Notes under the pieces: model-generated | The model's database searches: none | Told to the model about the DNA's origin: nothing | What the model saw: the letters and a program-made list of their open reading frames with translations, nothing else | Position numbers and translations under genes: made by a program | Shown here: positions 1 to 9,586 of the stretch, one piece after another | Numbering within the stretch: position 1 is the stretch's first letter | Layout: every line of letters starts with the position of its first letter | DNA from: Lonsdalea britannica | Lineage (GTDB): Bacteria > Pseudomonadota > Gammaproteobacteria > Enterobacterales > Enterobacteriaceae | DNA length: 64,000 nt | Assembly: GCF_002111595.1 (NCBI RefSeq) | Contig: NZ_LUTN01000005.1 | Location: 124,001 to 188,000 of the forward strand | Reading direction: 5' to 3'

Positions 1-1497
<1,497 letters not shown>

Positions 1498-2811
1498 TCA
1501 GAGCGCGTCGGCCTCGGTCGCCATCGGGTTGTTGGGATGTGTGGTCCAGTTAGCGTATTTTTCGCTGACGACGTTGCCGGTCCGCACATCCACCTCGCCG
1601 GGCGCCAGGCTGCGCAGCGTGATGCAATTTTCCACCGGGCAGATGGAAACGCACAGGTTGCAGCCCACGCAGTCTTCTTCCTTCACCTCAAAATGGCGCT
1701 CGCCATCTTTCGTATGAGTGATGGCCTGATGAGAGGTGTCTTCGCAGGCCAGATGACAGCGCCCGCATTTGATGCACGTCGACTGGTCAATCACCGCCTT
1801 GTCGACGTGGTTCAGGTTGAGGTAGCGCCAGTCGGTGACGCTACTCACGGCGCGTCCGCGAAAATCGTCCAGCGTGCGGTAGCCCTTCTCGTCCATGAAG
1901 TTGCTCAAGCCGTTGATCATGTCGCGCACAATCGGGAAGCCATGCACCATGACCGCCGTACAGACCTGCACCGTGCCGCAGCCCAGCGAGATAAATTCGG
2001 CGGCGTCGCGCCAGGTGGAAATGCCGCCGATGCCGGAGATAGGCAATCCCACGGTGTCCGGATCGCGGGCGATTTCGGCCACCATGTTGAGCGCAATCGG
2101 CTTCACCGCCGGGCCGCAATAGCCGCCGTGTGAACCTTTGCCGCCGGTATTGGGATGGATGCTCATCTGATCGAGATCCACCCCAATCACCGAATTGATG
2201 GTGTTGATGAGCGATACCGCGTCAGCGCCTCCGCTACGCGCCGCGCGGGCCGGATAGCGAATGTCGGTAATGTTGGGCGTCAGTTTGACGATGGTCGGCA
2301 GGCTGCAATACTGCTTGCACCAGCGCGTCACCCGCTCGATATACTCCGGCACCTGACCCACCGCCGCGCCCATGCCGCGCTCGCTCATGCCATGCGGGCA
2401 GCCGAAGTTCAGCTCGATGCCGTCAGCGCCGGTTTGCTCCACCAGCGGCAGAATGTATTTCCAGGCTTCCTCCTCGCACGGCACCATAATCGACACAATC
2501 ATGGCGCGATCCGGCCAGTTGCGCTTCACGCGGGCGATCTCTTCCAGATTGACGTGCAGCGAACGGTCGGTGATCAGTTCAATGTTATTCAGGCCGAGCA
2601 CCCGTCGGTCGGCGCCCAGCAAGGTGCCGTAGCGCGGGCCGCTGACGTTGACCACATGCGGATCGATCCCCAGTGTTTTCCACACCACGCCGCCCCAGCC
2701 GGCTTCGAACGCCCGCACCACGTTGTACTCTTTGTCCGTCGGCGGCGCGGAGGCCAGCCAGAAAGGATTCGGGCTTTTGATGCCCAAAAATTCGGTACTG
2801 AGATCAGCCAT
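1498..2811 (-). CDS. preA: NAD-dependent dihydropyrimidine dehydrogenase, subunit PreA
   Basis: Catalytic FMN subunit of the PreTA complex, which reduces uracil and thymine to the 5,6-dihydro forms using NADH. About 437 residues. The N-terminal dihydroorotate-dehydrogenase-like barrel begins LSTEFLGIKSPNPFWLASAP; the C-terminus carries two 4Fe-4S clusters (CIKCGRCHLACED and CVGCNLCVSICPVENC). The ATG at 2811 overlaps the end of preT by 8 bases (ATGGCTGA), suggesting translational coupling; a GTG two codons upstream is a less likely start. With preT and hydA it forms the first two steps of the reductive pyrimidine route. Confidence 0.93.
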   Translation of the reverse strand: MADLSTEFLGIKSPNPFWLASAPPTDKEYNVVRAFEAGWGGVVWKTLGIDPHVVNVSGPRYGTLLGADRRVLGLNNIELITDRSLHVNLEEIARVKRNWPDRAMIVSIMVPCEEEAWKYILPLVEQTGADGIELNFGCPHGMSERGMGAAVGQVPEYIERVTRWCKQYCSLPTIVKLTPNITDIRYPARAARSGGADAVSLINTINSVIGVDLDQMSIHPNTGGKGSHGGYCGPAVKPIALNMVAEIARDPDTVGLPISGIGGISTWRDAAEFISLGCGTVQVCTAVMVHGFPIVRDMINGLSNFMDEKGYRTLDDFRGRAVSSVTDWRYLNLNHVDKAVIDQSTCIKCGRCHLACEDTSHQAITHTKDGERHFEVKEEDCVGCNLCVSICPVENCITLRSLAPGEVDVRTGNVVSEKYANWTTHPNNPMATEADAL

Positions 2812-4228
2812 GCGCACACCCCCGGTCGAGCGATACAGAAATCGATGCGTCGTTGACGACCTGGCGTCCCGACACGGTTAAGGCCAGATCGATAGCGCGG
2901 GCGGCGATTTTGCCCTGCCGCACCGCATCCACCGTCAGGTCCAGTCCGTCGGCGCAGCAGTCGCCGCCCGCCCAGACGCCCGGTACTGAAGTCCGCCCCG
3001 ACTCATCCGTCACGATACGCCGATCATGGAGTCGGATAGCGTCACCCGCCGGCTGTGGGTCATAGGTCTGCCCAATCGCCTTCAGCACCATGTCCGCCGG
3101 CAGCGTGTAGGTTTCCCCGCTGGCGACACGCTTGCCGCTTTCGCTCTGGATCACGGCGAACGATACGCCCGTCACCGCGCCATGTTCGCCGTGGATGGCC
3201 TGCGGCGCAGACCAGAAACGCAGCGTGACGCCGCACTGCTTGGCCCACTCCTGTTCGTGGACCGACGCCTTCATCTCCGCCTCGCCGCGGCGGTAAACCA
3301 GCGTGACATCGCGCGCGCCCAGTTTTTTAGCCTGCACGGCCGCATCGACGGCGGTCATTCCGCCGCCGATCACTACCACCTCACGGCCAACAGGCACCTG
3401 GCTGAGATCCGGTGCCTGACGCAGTTCGGCGATAAAGTCGACCGCTTCCCGCACGCCGTTCAGCGGCGTTTCGGGAATACCCAGCGCATTGACACCTGCA
3501 AGCCCCATGCCAAGGAATACCGCATCGAACCCGGCCCGCAGCTGCTCCAGCGTGATATCGCGCCCCAGCCGCTGACCGAGACGCAGCTCAATGCCGCCGA
3601 CGGACAGCAGCCAGGCGATCTCTTTCTGGGCGAAGTCATCGGTCGTCTTGTACGCCGCCAGCCCGTATTCGTTCAGGCCGCCGGGCTTGGGCCGGGCGTC
3701 GAAGATCACCACGTTATGACCGCTCACCGCCAGCCGGTGCGCCACGGTCAATCCAGCCGGTCCCGCCCCTACTACCGCGATGCTTTTGCCGGTGGCGGCG
3801 GCCCGCATAAACAGCGGTCGTCCCGGATTGGCAAAGTAGGCGTCGGTCGCGAAGCGTTGCAGCAGGCCGATTTTCACCGGTTTACCGTCCTGATCGTTGC
3901 GCACGCACGCCTGCTCGCACAGCGTTTCCGTCGGACAAACTCGGGCGCACATACCGCCCAGCACGTTCTCATGCAAAATGGCCTCGGCGGCACCGCGCAC
4001 GTTGTGCTGCGCGATGCGGTGAATGAAGCTCGGCACGTCGATATCCGCCGGGCATGACCGCGTACAGGGCGCGTCGAAGCAGTAGTAACAGCGATCCGCT
4101 TCAATCACGGCCTGCGTGCCGGTCAGGGGGGGCGCGCTGTCGCTAAACTGACGGGCGTACTCCTCCTCCATCAGCCGTTCAGCCCGGATGCCGGGAGTAT
4201 TTACCCCCGCGGGGGTCTGGTTTTTCAT
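2804..4228 (-). CDS. preT: NAD-dependent dihydropyrimidine dehydrogenase, subunit PreT
   Basis: Electron-input subunit of PreTA, a glutamate-synthase small-subunit-like FAD/NAD flavoprotein that passes electrons from NADH to PreA. About 474 residues. The N-terminal Fe-S domain shows CYYCFDAPCTRSCPADIDVP and CARVCPTETLCEQACVR. The FAD Rossmann motif is VVGAGPAGLTVAHRLA and the NAD motif is VVIGGGMTAVDAAVQA; the C-terminus has WAGGDCC. I chose ATG 4228 because AGGAG lies seven bases upstream; an in-frame codon at 4249 would add seven unsupported residues. A RutR-like box lies about 135 bases upstream, so induction by pyrimidine is likely. Confidence 0.93.
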   Translation of the reverse strand: MKNQTPAGVNTPGIRAERLMEEEYARQFSDSAPPLTGTQAVIEADRCYYCFDAPCTRSCPADIDVPSFIHRIAQHNVRGAAEAILHENVLGGMCARVCPTETLCEQACVRNDQDGKPVKIGLLQRFATDAYFANPGRPLFMRAAATGKSIAVVGAGPAGLTVAHRLAVSGHNVVIFDARPKPGGLNEYGLAAYKTTDDFAQKEIAWLLSVGGIELRLGQRLGRDITLEQLRAGFDAVFLGMGLAGVNALGIPETPLNGVREAVDFIAELRQAPDLSQVPVGREVVVIGGGMTAVDAAVQAKKLGARDVTLVYRRGEAEMKASVHEQEWAKQCGVTLRFWSAPQAIHGEHGAVTGVSFAVIQSESGKRVASGETYTLPADMVLKAIGQTYDPQPAGDAIRLHDRRIVTDESGRTSVPGVWAGGDCCADGLDLTVDAVRQGKIAARAIDLALTVSGRQVVNDASISVSLDRGCAHG

Positions 4229-4700
4229 GCGTCGAACTCCTCTGTCCAAGCCCTGTCGGAAACAGGGGCGTGCAATGATCTAAGCTGGCGCGCGATGTCG
4301 CCGGGTGCCTCTTGCTCATCATGATGCTCAAGCACACGAAGCGGCGGCGCGAGAGTAAATCCTGACCAACTGGTTAGGTTTTCTAAATTAACAATGCGAT
4401 TAATGTGCCATCTTTTTGCCTAATAGCGAACCCACGTAAAACAAGGGGTTATCAAGCCATAACTTTTCATGATGGACACACAATCGTCTCCATTTGGTGC
4501 AATTCGCCCCATTTTTGCAGCAAAGATGATCAATCACGATCTTTCGAGGCAGAAAAAGAAAAACGGAGGGCCGCTATCACGCAGAGCGATGTTCAGGGGA
4601 AATCACGACAGGTTGCGGCAATATGTGGAACCAAGCCGCGTAAAGTTAATCTCGGCGGCGAGTCTCTATCCACACAGCCCCAGTGGAAAGAGGGAGTTGG
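4229..4700. other. Intergenic region between rutR-like gene and preT (preT promoter region)
   Basis: No convincing gene is seen in these 472 bases; short open frames on both strands have no family resemblance or ribosome site. The region should hold the preT-preA-hydA promoter on the minus strand. The only clear element is the RutR-like inverted repeat at 4363-4376. Confidence 0.6.
4363..4376. promoter_or_regulatory. RutR-like operator before preT operon
   Basis: TGACCA-AC-TGGTTA is a 6-2-6 inverted repeat with one mismatch, close to the known RutR operator core TGACCA-N2-TGGTCA. The right half and the next eight bases (TGGTTAGGTTTTCT) recur exactly at 9359-9372 in front of the ABC transporter operon. 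The shared box plus the nearby RutR-type gene argue for one pyrimidine-responsive regulon. This is inference from sequence only. Confidence 0.7.
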
Positions 4701-5396
4701 CTACGACGCCAGCCCGCAAATGCGAAATACGCAGCTCAGGACATGATCGGTAGCCCGCTGCTGCTGCACGGCCAATCCCTCGTCTTCGCCCATCACAGCG
4801 GCGATCTGCACCGAGAAATCCGCGTAGGTTTGAGTCATGGACCAGACAGAGAAAAAGAAGTGACGGGTATCCAGCGGCTTCACTTTTCCGGCGGCGATCC
4901 AGCCTTCAAGTACGGCTGACTTTTCGTCCACCAGCTGGCGCAGCTCCGTCTGCAAACGCGCATGCACCCTGGGTGCGCCCTGCAGTATTTCATTGGCGAA
5001 CAGCTGCGATGCTTCGGGATGTTCGAAACTAAAGCACATCTTATGAATGACGTAGCGTTCAATCGCCGTTTTCGGGTCGGCCTGCGGTTGAAAATCATCC
5101 AGCGGCGCGAGCCAGTCGTGCAGAATGTCATCCAGCACCGTGTAATACAGCGTTTCTTTGTTGCCGAAGTAGTAATGCAGGTTGGCCTTGGGTAAACCGG
5201 CCGCTTCGGCGATCAGCGCCATCGTGGCCCCTTTGAAACCGTAACGCGCGAAGATCTGCTCCGCCGCCTGCAAAATGATGGCCTCATTATCCTGCCGGAT
5301 ACGCCCTTTCTCCGTCTCTTCGGCACGTTCGGCGGGTCGAGCGCTATTCGGGAGCGAGGAAGCCTGTGCGTCTGACACTTTGCTATTCCACATCAT
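4701..5396 (-). CDS. rutR: TetR-family regulator of the RutR type
   Basis: DNA-binding repressor/activator that in the known family binds uracil and controls pyrimidine use. About 231 residues. An N-terminal TetR helix-turn-helix spans roughly residues 35-85 (ILQAAEQIFARYGFKGATMA, then AEAAGLPKANLHYYFGNKE). The C-terminal domain matches the RutR type (LQGAPRVHARLQTELRQLVD, DEKSAVLEGWIAAGK). Two adjacent ATGs at 5396 and 5393 are possible starts. It lies 102 bases downstream of the transporter gene cluster on the same strand and may be co-transcribed. Two RutR-like boxes nearby support the assignment; orthology to E. coli RutR as opposed to a paralogue is not proven. Confidence 0.78.
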   Translation of the reverse strand: MMWNSKVSDAQASSLPNSARPAERAEETEKGRIRQDNEAIILQAAEQIFARYGFKGATMALIAEAAGLPKANLHYYFGNKETLYYTVLDDILHDWLAPLDDFQPQADPKTAIERYVIHKMCFSFEHPEASQLFANEILQGAPRVHARLQTELRQLVDEKSAVLEGWIAAGKVKPLDTRHFFFSVWSMTQTYADFSVQIAAVMGEDEGLAVQQQRATDHVLSCVFRICGLAS

Positions 5397-5498
5397 TCAC
5401 GTTCTCACTGTTACGCGGAAACTGCCGCCATCCCTGGCGACGAGAGTCTGTCCTGAGCGACCGTCGTTATTTTGCCGCGGCGTCCCACACCACGTGGC

Positions 5499-6473
5499 TC
5501 ATTGCGGCATCGCCGGATCTTTTTTGATGACCGGCGTTCCGCCGCTGTTCAGCAGTACACCCACGGTACGACGGTAGGCGGCCGGATCGAGATAGCCGAT
5601 TTGCGGCGTGTTGGCATGCGTGATCAGCTTGGCGACGTTCTCCATCTGACGCTGTTGCACTTCAACCGTAGCCGCGCCCGACGCATCCTGCTCAACGATG
5701 ATTTCCGCCGCTTCCTGCGGATGCGACACCGCGTAGTTCCAGCCCCGATACGTTGCTTTCAGGAACTTGGCCATTTTGGCGACGAACGCTGGATTGCTCA
5801 GGCTCGGACCCAGCACGTACAGGCCATCTTCCAGCGTGGAAACGCCCTGATCCTCATACGGGAACGTCACCAGATCGCTGGGTTTCATGCCCGCATCAAT
5901 CAGCTGCCAGTACTCGTTATAGTTCATGGTGGAAATGCAGGCCGCCTGATTTTGCAGCAGCGGATCGACGTTAAACCCCTGTTTCAGCACCTTGATATCC
6001 ACATCAGGCTTGTAGCCCAGCTTGTTCATCCAGTTAAAGAAGGGGTACTCGTTGCCGCCGAACCAGACGCCCAGCGTTTTCCCCTTCAGGTCAGCGGGCG
6101 TATTCACGCCGCTGGATTTTCTGCAGGTCAGCATCATGCCCGAGCGGTCGAAGATCTGGGCGATGTTGACCAACGGCACACCCGCTTCACGCGCCGCCAG
6201 CGCGTCCGGCATCCAGTTGACGATAACGTCCGCCGACTTGCCGGCGATCACCTGCACCGGCGAGATATCTGTGCCGCCGGGCTTGATGACCACGTCCAGC
6301 CCTTCATCCTGGTAGTAGCCTTTCTCCTGCGCGACGTAATAGCCCGCGAACTGCGCCTGCGGCACCCACTTCAGCTGCAGCGTGACTTTCTCGGCGGCAT
6401 ACGCCGAGAAACAGCCGCACAAAGACAGTGCGGCTAACCACAGCCCACGACGAATAGCAGAACATTTGATCAT
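5499..6473 (-). CDS. ABC transporter substrate-binding protein, NMT1/THI5-like
   Basis: Periplasmic receptor of the importer encoded by the next three genes. About 324 residues with a signal peptide (hydrophobic WLAALSLCGCFSAYA before AEK; LCGC could also act as a lipobox). The mature start VTLQLKWVPQAQFAGYYVAQ and GYYQDEGLDVVI are hallmarks of the NMT1/THI5 (pyrimidine precursor) family, with SADVIVNWMPDAL and GKTLGVWFGGNEY following. Known members bind hydroxymethylpyrimidine-type ligands; the preTA/hydA context suggests uracil, thymine or a dihydropyrimidine here, which is inference. ATG 6473 begins the signal peptide; the open frame upstream lacks sensible protein sequence. Confidence 0.85.
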   Translation of the reverse strand: MIKCSAIRRGLWLAALSLCGCFSAYAAEKVTLQLKWVPQAQFAGYYVAQEKGYYQDEGLDVVIKPGGTDISPVQVIAGKSADVIVNWMPDALAAREAGVPLVNIAQIFDRSGMMLTCRKSSGVNTPADLKGKTLGVWFGGNEYPFFNWMNKLGYKPDVDIKVLKQGFNVDPLLQNQAACISTMNYNEYWQLIDAGMKPSDLVTFPYEDQGVSTLEDGLYVLGPSLSNPAFVAKMAKFLKATYRGWNYAVSHPQEAAEIIVEQDASGAATVEVQQRQMENVAKLITHANTPQIGYLDPAAYRRTVGVLLNSGGTPVIKKDPAMPQ

Positions 6474-6531
6474 CAGAGGTATCCTCAGCGTTAAGTGAAC
6501 ACAAAGCTTCCGTCTCGCGGCCGCACCGCGA

Positions 6532-7626
6532 TTACGACATACCGCGTACGGCGGGATGCCAGAAGTTAATTTGTTTCTCCAGTCTGACCAGCGCGGCATA
6601 GGCCAGCGACCCGATGACCGACGCGACGACAATCGCCGCCCAGACGGTCGCCATATGCATACGCGCCGCCTCCGTCGAGATGCGGAAGCCCAGTCCAGCG
6701 GTCGGCGAGCCGAAAAATTCCGCCACAATCGCACTGATCAGCGCCAGCGTGGCATTCACCTTCAGCGCGCCGAAAATGAACGGCAGCGCGGCGGGTAAAC
6801 GTAATGAGAACAGCGTCTGGCGCGGGCTGGCGGCGTAGCAGTACATCAGCTCGCGCTCCATTTTGCCGCTGGCCTGCAACCCCGCCAGCGTGCTGACCAG
6901 CGCCGGGAAGAACGTGACCAGCACGATCACCGCCGCCTTCGAAGGCCAGTCGAATCCGAACCACATCACAGCGATAGGCGCGACGCCCACCAGCGGAATG
7001 GTGCTGGTCAGATTGGCCAGCGGCAGCAGCCCGCGCTGCAAAAACGGCAGCCTGTCGATCAGCAAAGCGACGAGGACGCCCAGTCCGCAGCCGAGCGCAT
7101 AGCCAATCAGCACCGATTTCACCACCGTCTGCATCACGTCACCCGCCAGCAGACCCGCGCCCTCATACAGCGCGCGCGCAATATCCAGCGGCGTGGGCAG
7201 CAGCACCTGCGGCACCGCGAATACGGTCACCAGCAGCTGCCAGAAATACAGCACCCACAGGCCAAACAGCGTCGCCACCAGACTCGGCGGCAAGCCAACG
7301 TCGCTCACGCCCGCCAGCCGCTGAACACTCAAGCAGGCCAGCAGCGCCACCGCCGTCAGGGCAAGCCAGTAGGCGGCTCCGCCGCCGTCGAGGACGATCA
7401 GCCAACCCGCCGCGCCCACGACAGGCACCGTCAACAGCAGCCAACGACAGAGCGACGACGAGGGAGAAAAACCCAGCAGCACGGCAACCAGGGCAAACAC
7501 GATCACGCCAAGCAGAAGGTCACGGTCGGCGACATCGCCGATCATTAACCATTGGCTGAACGCCAACAGCACCATCAACAGCGCGGCAACCAGCATCACC
7601 ACGCCGGAGATTGCTTTTGCTTTCAT
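6532..7626 (-). CDS. ABC transporter permease with extra N-terminal membrane segments
   Basis: Inner-membrane subunit of the NMT1/THI5-type importer, about 364 residues. Three to four additional hydrophobic helices (roughly residues 1-100, for example GVVMLVAALLMVLLAFSQWL and LLGVIVFALVAVLLG) precede the binding-protein-dependent permease domain. The EAA-like loop reads ELMYCYAASPRQTLFSLRLP, followed by PFIFGALKVNATLALISAIV. ATG 7626 overlaps the stop of the upstream permease by four bases (ATGA), which fixes the start. It pairs with the shorter permease at 7623-8504. The N-terminal extension is unlike its partner; its role is unknown. Confidence 0.85.
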   Translation of the reverse strand: MKAKAISGVVMLVAALLMVLLAFSQWLMIGDVADRDLLLGVIVFALVAVLLGFSPSSSLCRWLLLTVPVVGAAGWLIVLDGGGAAYWLALTAVALLACLSVQRLAGVSDVGLPPSLVATLFGLWVLYFWQLLVTVFAVPQVLLPTPLDIARALYEGAGLLAGDVMQTVVKSVLIGYALGCGLGVLVALLIDRLPFLQRGLLPLANLTSTIPLVGVAPIAVMWFGFDWPSKAAVIVLVTFFPALVSTLAGLQASGKMERELMYCYAASPRQTLFSLRLPAALPFIFGALKVNATLALISAIVAEFFGSPTAGLGFRISTEAARMHMATVWAAIVVASVIGSLAYAALVRLEKQINFWHPAVRGMS

Positions 7627-8504
7627 CGTCCCCCCTTGCGCGACATCATCACGAGTCTCTCCGTTTGGCTCACCAGCGCCGTCAGCGCCAGCCCCAACAA
7701 GGACGCCATGACCAGCGCCGACCAAATCTGGATGGTGTTGCCGTAGTAAGAGCCGGTCAGCAACCGCGCGCCCAGTCCGGCCTGCGCGCCGGTCGGCAGT
7801 TCGGCGACCATCGTGCCCACCAGCCCGCTGGCAATGGCGACGCGAAAGGCGGGAAACAGATACGGCAATGACGACGGCAGCCGCACCATCCAAAAGGTGT
7901 CGACCCGGCTGGCGGCATAGGTGTGCACCAGCTCCATCTCCATTTTCTGCGGCGAGCGCAAACCTTGAACGGCGGCGATCGTCACCGGGAAAAAGCACAA
8001 ATACATGGCGATGGTGGCTTTCGGCAGCAGCCCGGTGATCCCCATGCTGCCCAAGATAATCAGCACGATGGGCGCGATAGCCAGCACAGGCACGGTTTGC
8101 GACGCCACAATCCACGGCAGCAGCGCTTTATCAAGCGTGCGGGAGTGAACGATGCAGACCGCGAGCAAGATGCCCAGCACGATCCCCATCGCGAACCCCG
8201 TCAGCGCGGCGCTGGCCGTGACCCAGGTGTGCAGCAGCAGGTTGCGTGGTGAAGTGAGCGGCCAGCGCGTCAGGCTGGTCCAGATATCTACGATGATTTG
8301 GTGCGGCGCGGGCAGTACCGGACGCGGCATGGACAGCGTGACGCTGACCAGATCGCGCCAGCTCCAGGCACCCTTCGGCGCCAGCGTGCGTTCGATCGCG
8401 CCCGGCGCGTTGAGGGCGATGGCGAGCAGATACCAACTGACCACGGCGGCCACCACTATCACCCCGACCGGCAGTGCGTGATAGCGCAAAGCGTTAGTGT
8501 TCAT
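7623..8504 (-). CDS. ABC transporter permease
   Basis: Second membrane subunit of the same importer, about 293 residues. The first helix is VGVIVVAAVVSWYLLAIAL. The permease domain has helices around residues 90-290 and an EAA-like loop (ELVHTYAASRVDTFWMVRLP). Homology is to the SsuC/TauC class of permeases that pair with NMT1/THI5 binding proteins. The start overlaps the ATPase gene by 11 bases and the end overlaps the next permease by 4, so the four genes are translationally coupled. Confidence 0.87.
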   Translation of the reverse strand: MNTNALRYHALPVGVIVVAAVVSWYLLAIALNAPGAIERTLAPKGAWSWRDLVSVTLSMPRPVLPAPHQIIVDIWTSLTRWPLTSPRNLLLHTWVTASAALTGFAMGIVLGILLAVCIVHSRTLDKALLPWIVASQTVPVLAIAPIVLIILGSMGITGLLPKATIAMYLCFFPVTIAAVQGLRSPQKMEMELVHTYAASRVDTFWMVRLPSSLPYLFPAFRVAIASGLVGTMVAELPTGAQAGLGARLLTGSYYGNTIQIWSALVMASLLGLALTALVSQTERLVMMSRKGGR

Positions 8505-9327
8505 GGTGCCCCTCCACCAGCGCTTCCCGCACCTCTTGCGCCAGACGAATAAATTCTGGCGTGTCGCGCAACGACAGATCGCGCTCAGGCGGCAATGGCG
8601 AGGTCAGCACTTTGACGATGCGGCCGGGGCGCGGCGACATAATGACGATACGGGTGGAGAGATAGACCGCTTCCGCAATGGAATGGGTGACGAAGACCAT
8701 CGTGCGCTGTTCGGCATACCACAGCTGTTGTAGCTGCTGGTTAAGGTTGTCACGCGTCAGTTCATCCAGCGCGCCGAACGGCTCATCCATCATCAGGATC
8801 TGCGGAGAGAACCCCAACGCGCGGGCGATGGAGACGCGCTGTTGCATCCCCCCGGACAGCTGCCAGGGAAATTTTTTCTCGAACCCCGCCAGCCCGACCC
8901 GCGCCAGCTGTTCGCGCGCGATGGCCTCGCTCTGGACGGGCGGACGCCCCTGGATCTGCAACGGCAGCATCACGTTCGCCAGCACCGAGCGCCAGGGCAG
9001 CAGCACCGGCGCCTGAAACACGTAGCCGTAAGCGCCCGCCTGCCGCGCTTCGGACGGCGTCATGTCGTTGACCCGCACCTCGCCGGAAGTTAACGGCTCC
9101 AGATCGGCGATCGCGCGCAACAGCGTGGTTTTCCCGCAGCCGGATGGCCCGATAAACGACACAAACTCGCCTTGTCGGATGGTCAGATTGATATCTTTCA
9201 GCGCATGCACCGGCTGGTCGGCCGAGGGATAAATGATGTTGGCGTCGCGCACCACCACGGCGGGTCTGGCCGTCGCGGTTTTCAGCGTCAAGACGGAGGG
9301 TTCCTCAGCGGACATGAATTGGCTCAT
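8494..9327 (-). CDS. ABC transporter ATP-binding protein
   Basis: ATPase of the putative pyrimidine importer and first gene of its operon; about 277 residues. Walker A is GPSGCGKTTLLRA, the signature is LSGGMQQRVSIARAL, Walker B is ILMMDEPFGALDE and the H-loop is VFVTHSIAEAV: the nitrate/taurine (SsuB/TauB) ATPase class. ATG 9327 has GAGGGAGAA upstream; a second ATG at 9315 is possible. The RutR-like box at 9351-9364 ends 24 bases before the start, a position suited to direct control of this operon. Confidence 0.88.
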   Translation of the reverse strand: MSQFMSAEEPSVLTLKTATARPAVVVRDANIIYPSADQPVHALKDINLTIRQGEFVSFIGPSGCGKTTLLRAIADLEPLTSGEVRVNDMTPSEARQAGAYGYVFQAPVLLPWRSVLANVMLPLQIQGRPPVQSEAIAREQLARVGLAGFEKKFPWQLSGGMQQRVSIARALGFSPQILMMDEPFGALDELTRDNLNQQLQQLWYAEQRTMVFVTHSIAEAVYLSTRIVIMSPRPGRIVKVLTSPLPPERDLSLRDTPEFIRLAQEVREALVEGHHEH

Positions 9328-9350
9328 TGCGGTTCTCCCTCTGGCAATTT

Positions 9351-9364
9351 TGACCGGGTGGTTA
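9351..9364. promoter_or_regulatory. RutR-like operator before the ABC importer operon
   Basis: TGACCG-GG-TGGTTA is a 6-2-6 inverted repeat closely matching the box at 4363-4376. Fourteen bases (TGGTTAGGTTTTCT) are identical in the two places. It sits just upstream of the ATPase start on the minus strand. Probable operator for the RutR-like protein; inferred. Confidence 0.68.
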
Positions 9365-9539
9365 GGTTTTCTCATCCTGATGTATGCGATTTCCGTGCCA
9401 TTTTCAGGCTTGAGCGGATAACCTTACGAAATGCGCAGGATTACTGACGTTGTCAGCAACATATCGATAATTTATGGCTAAATTGGTGCAAATGACGGCA
9501 CGTTTGCGTTGATATGGAGCAAGAAATTACGCAGTGGGA

Positions 9540-9556
9540 AGCGGGTATATCCCGCT
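9540..9556 (-). terminator. Possible terminator hairpin after the aminotransferase gene
   Basis: AGCGGG-TATAT-CCCGCT is a perfect 6-bp stem about 30 bases beyond the aminotransferase stop. No uridine run follows on either strand, so its terminator function is uncertain. Confidence 0.35.
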
Positions 9557-9586
9557 GCGTGAGGACAGCGGGATAAGGAGTCAGGA

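Noticed and set aside
4405-4746. Small plus-strand genes between preT and rutR
   Set aside because: Overlapping frames without homology, running into rutR antisense.
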